From the NCBI GenBank assembly GCA_045591985.1, contig JAZNTV010000039.1, positions 1 through 13,043 of the forward strand: a stretch of 13,043 bases of DNA, written 5' to 3'. The translations under genes were made by a program, and so were the position numbers. Below, in pieces: positions 6,588 to 13,043 of this stretch (within the stretch, counting starts at the first letter, position 1; every line of letters begins with the position of its first letter). The notes beneath the pieces were generated by a model, which was given only the letters and a program-made list of their open reading frames with translations, made no database searches and was not told where the DNA came from. The stretch is from SIG588 sp045591985 (lineage in GTDB: Bacteria > Bacillota > Clostridia > Oscillospirales > Acutalibacteraceae).

Positions 6588-7856
6588 GTGAAGAGAAAAG
6601 GGCGGACCCCTTACGGGTGGATGGCGTTGTTTGCCGCGGTCAGCTTGTTGTTTTTGCTTCCTGCGTTTTTAACCTTCACTCACGCCTTTATGGGAGAAGA
6701 AGAACTGTTTGCGCAATACGGCGGGGTGCTGGAGACGGAACGGGATGGGGAGTACGCCACCGAGGAGGCACGGCTGGTTTGGTTTCCGCAAAAGCCTGTG
6801 TGGAGTCAGTTTTATACCATACTTTTTCAAAGCCCGCGATACCTTATGCATTTTTGGAGTTCGGTGTTTTTGACCGTGCCGATTGTGGTCGGGCAGGTGA
6901 TGGTTGCGGCTATGTCGGCATATAGCTTGGCGCGGGTGCACGGGCGATTCCGTAACGCTGTATTTTTCTTTTACGTGTTGCTTATGCTGATGCCCTATCA
7001 GGTCACGCTGGTTTCCAATTATCTCGTTGCCGATCAACTGCGGATACTCGGAACACGGTGGGCGATCCTGTTCCCCGGTGTTTTTTCGCCGTTCGCGGTG
7101 TTCCTGACGGCACGCTATATGCAACGCATCCCCCGCGTGCAGTTTGAGGCGGCTTCACTGGACGGAGCGGGAGAATGGCGGCTGTTTACACGCATTTGTT
7201 TGCCGCAATGCCGCGGCGTGCTGTATGCCGCAGCCATTTTGGTGTTTGTTGAATATTGGAATATGTTGGAGCAACCGCTCGTGCTGTTGGACAATGCGGA
7301 GGAATACCCGCTTTCGGTATTTTTATCGGAAGTGAACGGCCGTGATGCCGCCGTGGCCTTCGCCGCCGCTGTGATATACATGTTGCCGCCGTTGCTTTTG
7401 TTTTTGCACGGCGAGCATCACCTGACGGCAGGTATCGCGCAAGCGGATATGTCCCAAGCACGTCGCCGACGCTGGGTGGTATGGGTGGCGGCGGGACTGC
7501 TGTCGGCACTGGTGGTGTTGACGTTGTTGCTGCCGCGGTGGCTGGATCGCTTGTTGCCAAGGGTTACCATCTCCAACGTAGGAGGCGAACGGTTGCAAGG
7601 GGTGATGTATCCGAGCGCCGTGCCGTATACGGCTGTGTATTCCGATGATGATGGATATTATGTGTTGGTGGTGGAAGAGGAAGATTCCGCCTTTGGCTCG
7701 CGTTATCGTGTGCGACGTGTGGATGTGACTGTTCTTTCCCGTGATAGGGATTTTACAGCGGTCGATGGTGAACTGACCGTATGGGATAGGGTTGTGTCCT
7801 CCTTTTCCTCGTTACCGCACGACGGACAATATGTGCGGAACAATGATGATGCGTAA
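6588..7856 (+). CDS. CUT1 sugar permease (MalG-like) fused to an extra membrane anchor and extracytoplasmic tail
   Basis: Residues 1 to about 284 form a MalG-like permease: a first membrane segment, a longer external loop (about 35-75), then core segments and the coupling loop EAASLDGAGEWRLFTRI (187-203). Normal partners end near there at 270-300 residues. This protein has 422. After an arginine-rich turn (ARRRR, 291-295) comes another membrane segment (about 296-315). A ~105-residue beta-rich tail follows, with DDGYYVLVVEEE and YRVRRVDVTVLSR, resembling the distal part of periplasmic adaptor (HlyD-like) proteins. The tail would lie outside the cell. GTG 6588 is chosen because GGGAGGTG (6574-6581) is 6 bases upstream. 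No transporter ATPase follows, so a shared MsmX-type ATPase encoded elsewhere is probably used. The fusion is read directly; the tail's function is unknown. Confidence 0.85.
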   Translation: MKRKGRTPYGWMALFAAVSLLFLLPAFLTFTHAFMGEEELFAQYGGVLETERDGEYATEEARLVWFPQKPVWSQFYTILFQSPRYLMHFWSSVFLTVPIVVGQVMVAAMSAYSLARVHGRFRNAVFFFYVLLMLMPYQVTLVSNYLVADQLRILGTRWAILFPGVFSPFAVFLTARYMQRIPRVQFEAASLDGAGEWRLFTRICLPQCRGVLYAAAILVFVEYWNMLEQPLVLLDNAEEYPLSVFLSEVNGRDAAVAFAAAVIYMLPPLLLFLHGEHHLTAGIAQADMSQARRRRWVVWVAAGLLSALVVLTLLLPRWLDRLLPRVTISNVGGERLQGVMYPSAVPYTAVYSDDDGYYVLVVEEEDSAFGSRYRVRRVDVTVLSRDRDFTAVDGELTVWDRVVSSFSSLPHDGQYVRNNDDA

Positions 7857-7862
7857 CAAAAT

Positions 7863-7928
7863 CCCGCAGTGCCGGCTTCGATTTTGCAGTTGCATCCCGA
7901 TCTCACGGTCATCTTCAGCGAGAATTGA
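7863..7928 (+). pseudogene. Remnant of a second nagB (last 22 codons including stop)
   Basis: Bases 7863-7928 align without gaps to nagB 914-979 at 57 of 66 positions. They encode the same 21 C-terminal residues (PAVPASILQLHPDLTVI then FSEN instead of YSEN) followed by a stop. Seven of the nine differences are synonymous within sense codons, one is the TAA/TGA stop and one changes Tyr to Phe. The source copy therefore diverged while still coding. The match ends abruptly at its 5' side, 6 bases after the permease stop codon. No start or upstream nagB sequence remains. Confidence 0.9.
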
Positions 7929-7943
7929 GAATACATATTTGTG

Positions 7944-7973
7944 AAAAAACAGCGGAGAAATCCGCTGTTTTTT
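7944..7973 (+). terminator. Intrinsic terminator of the transporter operon
   Basis: A 13-bp stem (7944-7956 with 7961-7973) closes a GAAA tetraloop. Its CAGCGGA/TCCGCTG core is followed by six Ts, with six As on the other arm. It lies 16 bases after the nagB remnant stop, where nagB itself also has its terminator, so it probably belonged to the lost nagB copy and now ends the transporter operon. Confidence 0.93.
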
Positions 7974-7974
7974 A

Positions 7975-8003
7975 TTGCCAAATACCAAAAAGTGTAGTAT
8001 ACT
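7975..8003 (+). promoter_or_regulatory. Promoter of the deacetylase-GH94 operon
   Basis: The -35 box is TTGCCA (7975-7980), the spacer is 17 bp and the -10 box is TATACT (7998-8003). It starts two bases after the T-run of the preceding terminator. The first gene begins 22 bases after the -10 box, so the leader is very short. Confidence 0.85.
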
Positions 8004-8025
8004 CGTGGTAACAGGAGGCGGTTTT

Positions 8026-8868
8026 GTGAAATATCGGTTTATGCGCTTCCCCGAAGGGAAGTTCAAAGCGGTCACGCTGACCTACGACGACGGTACGGTG
8101 CACGATAAGCGTATGGCGGAGATACTGAACCGTTACGCGATGAAATGCACCTTCAATATTTCGGGTACGTTTCAGGCAGAAGGACATCTGACGGCGGCGG
8201 ACGTGCAGACCTATCTTTTGGACGCGGGGCACGAAATTGCCGTGCACGGCGCGCATCACCGCGCGCTCGGTAAGATTCGCCCGGCGGAGGGTATCCGCGA
8301 GGTGATGGAATGCCGCGATCTGCTGGAAAAGACCTTCGGGCGGATGATTCGCGGTATGGCGTATCCCGATACGATGAAATTCGGTGTCGCCACCGACTAC
8401 GAAACGGCACGCGCGTACTTGAAAGCGCTGGATATCGACTATTGCCGCACGGCAGGCGGGGATAATTTCGATTTCGATTTGCCGCCGGATTGGTATCGTT
8501 GGATGCCCTCGGTCAAATCGCAAAATCCCGAGGTGATGGAATACGTCCGTCGGTTCGCGGAATTGCGGGAAGAGGCGATCTACATCGCTTGCCGCGAACC
8601 GCGTCTTTTCTCGATGTGGGGGCACAGTTACGAATTCGAGAACGACAAAAACTGGGATCTGTTGGAACGGATATGTGAAGCGATCGGCGGCAAAGAGGAT
8701 ACGTGGTACGCCACGAACGGCGAAATTTTTGATTACGTCGAGGCGTGGAATTCGCTCAAATATTCCGCAGACCATCGCCGTATCTATAACCCCACCGTCA
8801 TCGATGTGTGGATGAACATCGACGGCACCACCTATTGTGTTAAAGCGGGCAAAACGCTTGTGCTGTAA
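8026..8868 (+). CDS. Polysaccharide deacetylase-like (CE4-type) protein, first copy
   Basis: This 280-residue protein has the carbohydrate esterase 4 layout. The motifs are TYDDG (Asp21 and Asp22, base and metal ligand), a divergent HxxxH motif HGAHH (His74 and His78, metal ligands), RGMAYPDT (Arg109, Pro114) in place of RxPYG, and WGHSYEF with His200 near the end. CE4 enzymes remove N- or O-acetyl groups from chitin, peptidoglycan or xylan-type sugars using a metal ion. There is no signal peptide or membrane segment, so it is probably cytosolic and acts on imported oligosaccharides (inference). GTG 8026 follows AGGAGG by 7 bases and gives the same N-terminus (KYRFMRFPEGKFKAVT) as its neighbour (RYRFMRFPEGKFKAVT). 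It is first in a three-gene operon. The acetyl substrate is unknown. Confidence 0.85.
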   Translation: MKYRFMRFPEGKFKAVTLTYDDGTVHDKRMAEILNRYAMKCTFNISGTFQAEGHLTAADVQTYLLDAGHEIAVHGAHHRALGKIRPAEGIREVMECRDLLEKTFGRMIRGMAYPDTMKFGVATDYETARAYLKALDIDYCRTAGGDNFDFDLPPDWYRWMPSVKSQNPEVMEYVRRFAELREEAIYIACREPRLFSMWGHSYEFENDKNWDLLERICEAIGGKEDTWYATNGEIFDYVEAWNSLKYSADHRRIYNPTVIDVWMNIDGTTYCVKAGKTLVL

Positions 8869-8881
8869 AGGAGAAAGAACT

Positions 8882-9733
8882 ATGCGATATCGGTTTATGC
8901 GGTTCCCAGAAGGGAAATTCAAGGCGGTTACTTTCAGTTACGACGACGGCGTGACGGCGGACAAGCGTCTGGCAAAACTGCTGGCCGATCGCGGGCTGAA
9001 AGGCACGTTCAACATCAACAGCGGCTTTTGGGAAAGCGACGGACGCCTCACGCCCGAAGAGATTCGGGAATACATTCTGGATTCGGGGCATGAGGTGGCG
9101 GTACACGGTGAGTTGCACCGTGCACTCGGTGTGGTCAGCATTGCTGACGGTATCCGCGACGTGATGCATTGCCGCGAAGCGATGGAAAAAGCGTTTGGCC
9201 GTATCGTGCGCGGTATGGCCTATCCGGATACGGGGATCACCCGTTTTGAGGCTGACCATACCTATGAGGATGTAAAGGCGTATTTGCAGGCGCTCGGCAT
9301 TGTCTATGCCCGCACTCTTGCGGGAGATAACAACCGTTTTGAATTGCCGACCGATTGGTATGCGTGGATGCCGACGGCACACCACAGCAACCCCCTGGTG
9401 ATGGCGTATGTCGAGGAGTTTTGTGTGCTGAAAGAGGCGGACGTGCGAAACGCCCGACGCCACCCGCGGCTCTTTTATCTCTGGGGTCACAGCTACGAGT
9501 TCGACCAACAGGATAATTGGGAACATATGGAAGCGCTGTGTGACAAATTGTGCGGCAGGGAGGACACGTGGTATGCGACCAACAGCGAGATCTACGCTTA
9601 TGTGAAAGCATACGATGCGTTGGTATTTTCCGCCGATGACACGATGGTATACAACCCTACCGCGACCGACGTGTGGTTTGACGCGGACGGACACTTGAAG
9701 TGTGTAAGATCGGGCGAAACGATCACGATATAA
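8882..9733 (+). CDS. Polysaccharide deacetylase-like (CE4-type) protein, second copy
   Basis: This 283-residue paralogue of the gene before it keeps the same landmarks: SYDDG (Asp21, Asp22), HGELH (His75, His79), RGMAYPDT (Arg110, Pro115) and LWGHSYEF (His203). The first 18 residues are nearly the same as the first copy, while the middle (about 116-190) differs more, suggesting a different substrate preference. It lacks a signal peptide and should be cytosolic. ATG 8882 has AAAGGAG 8 bases upstream, overlapping the stop of the first copy (13-base gap). An in-frame start at 8837 would overlap the neighbour and has no better ribosome site. GH94 follows 12 bases later. Both copies look intact, so they are probably functional paralogues rather than a decaying duplicate. 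Confidence 0.86.
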   Translation: MRYRFMRFPEGKFKAVTFSYDDGVTADKRLAKLLADRGLKGTFNINSGFWESDGRLTPEEIREYILDSGHEVAVHGELHRALGVVSIADGIRDVMHCREAMEKAFGRIVRGMAYPDTGITRFEADHTYEDVKAYLQALGIVYARTLAGDNNRFELPTDWYAWMPTAHHSNPLVMAYVEEFCVLKEADVRNARRHPRLFYLWGHSYEFDQQDNWEHMEALCDKLCGREDTWYATNSEIYAYVKAYDALVFSADDTMVYNPTATDVWFDADGHLKCVRSGETITI

Positions 9734-9745
9734 AGGAGAGAGAAT

Positions 9746-12022
9746 ATGAATTACCGTTTTGATAATCAGACCGGCAGCTTTTATACCACTACCGCCGAAA
9801 CCGGACGCAAGTGGGAAAATTATATGTGGAACGAGACCGAAAAAGGGTTCTACATCACGATGACGACCCATGTGGGCGGCTCGGTGTCGTGGCTCTTGCG
9901 CGACACCTCCGAGCGGGTATTCTTAACCGACACCGCCACGCCGTCCTGCGTCTATTTGCGGGATGACGAAACCGGTGATTACTGGAATATCGCGTATGCC
10001 CCTACCTGTCGCCCGGTGGAGGACTATTGCTGTGAACACGGGTTGGCGTTCAGCCGCTTCACTTCCCGTCGCGGCGGCATCGCGGCGGCACAGTGTGTGA
10101 CGGTGTTGGAGGATGAATTGGCCGAAGTGTGGCAGGTCACGCTGAAAAACGAGTCCGATCGTCCGCGCAGCATCAGCGCGTTTGCCTTTTCGCAACTCAA
10201 CTTAAACGGATTCACCCAGTCGCGGTATTACTACGCCGCCAACACGGGGGCTACCATGTGGTTGCCCGAGACCGAAACGCTGTTTTGCCAGCTTATCAGC
10301 CCCTTTATGCCGGACGATATCTTCAGCGGTTACGTGATGTCTTCGGCGCCCGTTGCGGCCTTTGAAGGGCGTCTCGAGCACTTTTTCGGCACGGCGGGCG
10401 GCTATGCCGTGCCGCGTATCCTTTCGGAGAATCGCGATCTCGAATGTACCCACGCGGCGGTGCGTGCGCGGGGCGGCATTTTGCAAAACAAAGTGACATT
10501 GGCACCGGGGGAAGAGACGACGATCTATTACGTTTTCGGTTTCGCACCGTCCGACCCGTCGGTCACCGCGGCGCGCAAAGGCGAACTGATCGCCAAAGCA
10601 AAGGCGGCGTTCGACGGCTTGTACGAAAAGGGTATCCGCAATTTCGGTGACCTGCGCACCGTGTGCCCCGAAGAGCGGATCAATAATCTGATGAATTTCT
10701 GGGTGCAAAAGCAGGTCAGTTACTGTATGCTCGGCAAACAGGCGGTGCGCGACAACGCACAGATCGTGCTCGGTATGCTGAATTATGATACGAAACTGGC
10801 CCGCAAAGCCGTGTCGGATTGCCTTGCTAACCAGTGCAGCGACGGCCATTCGTTGCTCACATGGGCGATCGGCTGGCGTGAACCCGATACCTATTCCGAC
10901 CCGTCTACCTGGCTTACGATGGCGGTGTGTGAATACATCAAAGAGAGCGGTGACCTTGCTTTCTGCGATGAGGTGATCCCGTATTTTGACGGCGGTGAAG
11001 CCACTGTGTATGAACATTTGCAGATGGCGGCCGATTGGTTTATGCGGGCGGACAACTACGGTCCGCACGGTATGCCGCGTATTCATCACGCCGACTGGAA
11101 CGACGCGTTGAACATCCCCGACGATACCGCCGAATCGGTGTTTATGGCGATGCTCATCTGCTTCTCTTTCGGACAGTTGATCGAACTTACCCGTCGTCGC
11201 GGCGACCATGCACGCGCCGATCGGCTCGCCGCTTTCCGTGAATCGCTCGCGGCACACACCAACGAGGTGGCGTTTAACGGCGACTATTACGTTCGCGCCT
11301 TCAGCAAATTCGGCACGGTAGGGGATAAGAGTTCGCAAAACGGCGGCAATATCTATGTAAATCCGCAGGTGTGGGCGATCCTTTCGGATATCATTCCGGC
11401 CGATCGTTTGCCCGCTGTTTTGCGCGCGGTGGACGGCATGGAGACGGAGTGCGGTGTGCCGATCTGCTCCCCCCCGTATCGCCGCTATGACCCCGCTGTG
11501 GGACGTATGTCCGCCATGCCGCCCGGTGTGTATGAAAACGGCGGTATTTATAACCACGCCTGTGCTTTCAAGGTGATGGCGGACTGTAAACTCGGGCGCG
11601 GGGAAGAGGCGGTGGGTACACTGCTGAAGATGATTCCCGGCGGTGCGGCCAACCCCAGCGAAAAGACGACCACCGAGCCCTATGTCTTTACCAATTGCTA
11701 CGGCAAGCATGAGAATGAGGATATGGTGGTTGGCTTCTCATGGCAGACGGGTTCCTCGGCGTGGGGGTTGCGTGACTACTATGAAGGTGTGCTCGGTATC
11801 ACACGCGAGTTCGACGGCCTTGCCATTCACCCGAATCTGCCTGCTTCGTGGGATACGGTCACGGCACAGCGCCCCTATCGCGGCAGTATGCTGACTATCC
11901 GCATTGAAAATCACGGCGGAAACACGGTGAAACTTACGGTGGACGGTTGTGCGGTGGCAGGAAACGTGATTCCCGCTTTCGGTGACAATGCGCCCCACGA
12001 CGTACTGGTGGAACTGGTATAA
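9746..12022 (+). CDS. GH94-family glycoside phosphorylase (cellobiose/chitobiose phosphorylase-like)
   Basis: GH94 enzymes split beta-linked disaccharides with phosphate, giving a sugar 1-phosphate and a free sugar and so saving ATP. The 758-residue product has an N-terminal beta-sandwich (about 1-275), a helical linker, and an (alpha/alpha)6 barrel from about 310. The barrel shows AVRDNAQ (333-339), HHADWNDALNI (447-457) carrying the conserved DWND motif with the general acid Asp, PPGVYENGGIYNHACAF (592-608) with His604, and WQTGSSAWGLR (666-676) near the phosphate site. Length is slightly below known cellobiose or chitobiose phosphorylases (about 800). No signal peptide is present, so it is cytosolic. 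ATG 9746 has AAGGAGAG 5 bases upstream. With two deacetylase-like genes in the operon and nagB nearby, a chitobiose-like amino-sugar substrate is attractive but not proven. Cellobiose or another beta-glycoside remains possible. Confidence 0.9.
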   Translation: MNYRFDNQTGSFYTTTAETGRKWENYMWNETEKGFYITMTTHVGGSVSWLLRDTSERVFLTDTATPSCVYLRDDETGDYWNIAYAPTCRPVEDYCCEHGLAFSRFTSRRGGIAAAQCVTVLEDELAEVWQVTLKNESDRPRSISAFAFSQLNLNGFTQSRYYYAANTGATMWLPETETLFCQLISPFMPDDIFSGYVMSSAPVAAFEGRLEHFFGTAGGYAVPRILSENRDLECTHAAVRARGGILQNKVTLAPGEETTIYYVFGFAPSDPSVTAARKGELIAKAKAAFDGLYEKGIRNFGDLRTVCPEERINNLMNFWVQKQVSYCMLGKQAVRDNAQIVLGMLNYDTKLARKAVSDCLANQCSDGHSLLTWAIGWREPDTYSDPSTWLTMAVCEYIKESGDLAFCDEVIPYFDGGEATVYEHLQMAADWFMRADNYGPHGMPRIHHADWNDALNIPDDTAESVFMAMLICFSFGQLIELTRRRGDHARADRLAAFRESLAAHTNEVAFNGDYYVRAFSKFGTVGDKSSQNGGNIYVNPQVWAILSDIIPADRLPAVLRAVDGMETECGVPICSPPYRRYDPAVGRMSAMPPGVYENGGIYNHACAFKVMADCKLGRGEEAVGTLLKMIPGGAANPSEKTTTEPYVFTNCYGKHENEDMVVGFSWQTGSSAWGLRDYYEGVLGITREFDGLAIHPNLPASWDTVTAQRPYRGSMLTIRIENHGGNTVKLTVDGCAVAGNVIPAFGDNAPHDVLVELV

Positions 12023-12071
12023 GATGCAGTCTGCCGTCTTCGGTACGGTAAAAATTGGTGTAAGTTATCAA

Positions 12072-12101
12072 AAAACGCCCTCGCTTTGGCGGGGGCGTTT
12101 T
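12072..12101 (+). terminator. Intrinsic terminator of the deacetylase-GH94 operon
   Basis: A 13-bp stem with one G-T wobble (12072-12084 with 12089-12101) closes a TTTG loop. The core is CGCCC/GGGCG, flanked by an A-run on the left arm and TTTT on the right. It is 50 bases after the GH94 stop codon. Confidence 0.9.
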
Positions 12102-12138
12102 GGCATTTGTTAAAAAATATTTTTTTCGTCCTTTTCTA

Positions 12139-12167
12139 TTGAAATCCCGCAGGCGGCGTGGTATAAT
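12139..12167 (+). promoter_or_regulatory. Sigma-A promoter of pckA
   Basis: The -35 box TTGAAA (12139-12144), 17-bp spacer and consensus -10 box TATAAT (12162-12167) make the strongest promoter in the window. The ~85-base leader to the start codon shows no clear riboswitch or attenuator. Confidence 0.9.
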
Positions 12168-12258
12168 AACAGACAATGGGGGACTTTGGCGACTCATTCA
12201 ATTTGAACGCTTTTCGCCCCGTGAAAAAATTATTATTTCAGAAAAGGAATGAAGCAGT

Positions 12259-12863
12259 ATGAAACAGTTGGATCTGAGCAAGTACGGCATTTCGGGCGTG
12301 ACCGAAATCGTCCACAACCCCTCGTTTGAGGAGCTGTTCGCAGCCGAAACCGACCCGACTCTCGAAGGCTTTGAAAAGGGTCAGGTGACCGAACTGGGTG
12401 CTGTCAACGTGATGACCGGCATCTACACCGGCCGTTCCCCCAAAGATAAGTTCATCGTGATGGACGACACCTCCAAGGACACCGTGTGGTGGACTTCGGA
12501 CGAGTTCAAGAACGACAACAAGCCCGCGTCTGTCGAGGCGTGGAACGTTTGCAAAGAGCTCGCTATGAAGCAGCTTTCGGGCAAGAAACTGTATGTCATG
12601 GATCTGTTCTGCGGCACCAACGCGGATACCCGCATGGGCATCCGTTTCGTGATGGAAGTCGCGTGGCAGGCGCACTTCGTGAAGAATATGTTCATCAACC
12701 CCACGGCGGAAGAACTCGAAAACTTCGAGCCCGATTTCGTGGTGTACAACGCGTCCAAGGCGAAGGTGGAGAACTATAAGGAACTGGGCCTCAACTCCGA
12801 GACGGCGGTCCTCTTCAACCTGACCTCCAAGGAGCAGGTCATCCTCAACACCTGGTACGGCGG
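12259..12863 (+). CDS. pckA: Phosphoenolpyruvate carboxykinase (ATP), 5' part only
   Basis: PckA interconverts oxaloacetate and phosphoenolpyruvate with ATP/ADP in the cytosol, in gluconeogenesis or, in anaerobes, in CO2-fixing fermentation to succinate or propionate. About 201 of an expected ~530 residues are credible. Visible family blocks are VMTGIYTGRSPKDKFIV (substrate-binding Arg), YVMDLFCGTNADTRMGIRFV, EVAWQAHFVKNMFI, and FNLTSKEQVILNTWYGG, which should lead into the kinase loops. The start is ATG 12259, with AGGA 10 bases upstream (rather far) and the strong promoter before it. After position 12863 the sequence is a library adapter and then a duplicate of the preceding 96 bases. The frame stays open only because 180 is divisible by three, so any longer translation is false. 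Confidence 0.95.
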
Positions 12864-12947
12864 AAGTCGGAGGCCAAGCGGTCTTAGGAAGACAATTAAA
12901 CTCACCAACTCCTTGGCTCACAGAACGACATGGCTACGATCCGACTT
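12864..12947. other. MGI/BGI DNBSEQ library adapter sequence (not genomic)
   Basis: Bases 12864-12895 match from memory the MGI/BGISEQ adapter that begins AAGTCGGAGGCCAAGCGG. Bases 12906-12947 match the reverse complement of the partner adapter that begins AAGTCGGATCGTAGCC. Between them, 12896-12905 (TTAAACTCAC) is exactly 10 bases, the length of a DNBSEQ barcode. The block interrupts a conserved part of pckA. This is assembled adapter, not DNA from the organism. Confidence 0.96.
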
Positions 12948-13043
12948 GGAGAACTATAAGGAACTGGGCCTCAACTCCGAGACGGCGGTCCTCTTCAACC
13001 TGACCTCCAAGGAGCAGGTCATCCTCAACACCTGGTACGGCGG
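12948..13043 (+). repeat. Artefactual second copy of pckA bases 12768-12863
   Basis: These 96 bases repeat 12768-12863 without a difference, offset by exactly 180 bases (96 of insert plus 84 of adapter), and the window ends at the same base where the first copy ends. This is the pattern of a rolling-circle nanoball read passing from insert through adapter into the same insert again. It should be trimmed with the adapter. Confidence 0.94.

Noticed and set aside
914..7928. Integrase attachment sites (attL/attR) formed by the nagB-end duplication
   Set aside because: There is no integrase or recombinase in the enclosed segment, and the 9 mostly synonymous differences point to an old diverged paralogue, not an att core that should be identical.
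8840..9871. Minus-strand open frames covering both deacetylase genes
   Set aside because: Similar antisense frames appear in both paralogues because the sense sequences are related, so their mutual resemblance is not evidence of coding.
10202..11710. A long minus-strand open frame (502 codons) inside the GH94 gene
   Set aside because: It is antisense to a clearly recognisable enzyme, its translation is rich in His and Arg with no known motif, and it has no ribosome site or promoter. It is a by-product of high third-position GC.
12168..12258. Riboswitch or attenuator in the pckA leader
   Set aside because: Only weak short complementarities are visible, with no terminator hairpin and no recognisable riboswitch core.
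12864..12947. A genuine PckA insertion domain or mobile element
   Set aside because: The sequence corresponds to known sequencing-library adapters with a barcode-length gap, and the flanking duplication has the exact adapter-plus-insert period.

Overview
The window looks like a chromosomal contig end from an anaerobic, gut-type Clostridia/Oscillospirales-like Firmicute. This is an inference. It rests on strong AGGAGG-type ribosome sites, GTG starts used alongside ATG, sigma-A promoters with 17-bp spacers, a GHKL/LytTR two-component pair, a lipoprotein-dependent CUT1 sugar importer, an ATP-type PEP carboxykinase, and an intergenic palindromic repeat of a style common in that group.

Layout. 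(1) 1-979, plus strand: the 3' end of a left-handed beta-helix UDP-GlcNAc pyrophosphorylase-like protein, then nagB (glucosamine-6-phosphate deaminase). (2) 1033-3088, minus strand: an AgrC-like membrane histidine kinase preceded by its LytTR response regulator. It converges on nagB across a shared bidirectional terminator. (3) 3089-3443: a divergent control region with promoters for both directions, a MITE-like inverted-repeat element and a 32-bp near-perfect palindrome. (4) 3444-7856, plus strand: a CUT1-type importer operon made of a lipoprotein binding protein with a large extra N-terminal domain, a MalF-like permease, and a MalG-like permease fused to an extra membrane anchor and extracytoplasmic tail. 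No ATPase is encoded here. (5) 7863-7928: a 66-bp fragment homologous to the 3' end of nagB, so blocks 2-4 lie between two nagB 3' ends. (6) 8026-12022: an operon of two tandem polysaccharide-deacetylase-like proteins and a GH94 glycoside phosphorylase, with a clean promoter and terminator. (7) 12259 onward: pckA with its own promoter, cut by the contig end.

A coherent reading is amino-sugar or beta-glycan oligosaccharide use. Oligosaccharides would enter through the CUT1 importer, possibly under control of the two-component system. Cytosolic deacetylase-like enzymes and the GH94 phosphorylase would process them, and NagB would feed glucosamine-6-phosphate into glycolysis. The substrate cannot be fixed from the sequence.

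The last 180 bases are not genomic as written. Positions 12864-12947 match MGI/BGI DNBSEQ library adapters flanking a 10-base barcode, and 12948-13043 exactly repeats the preceding 96 bases of pckA. This is what a read through a short insert on a rolling-circle DNA nanoball would give. The artefact keeps the reading frame, so it could pass as a real protein insertion.
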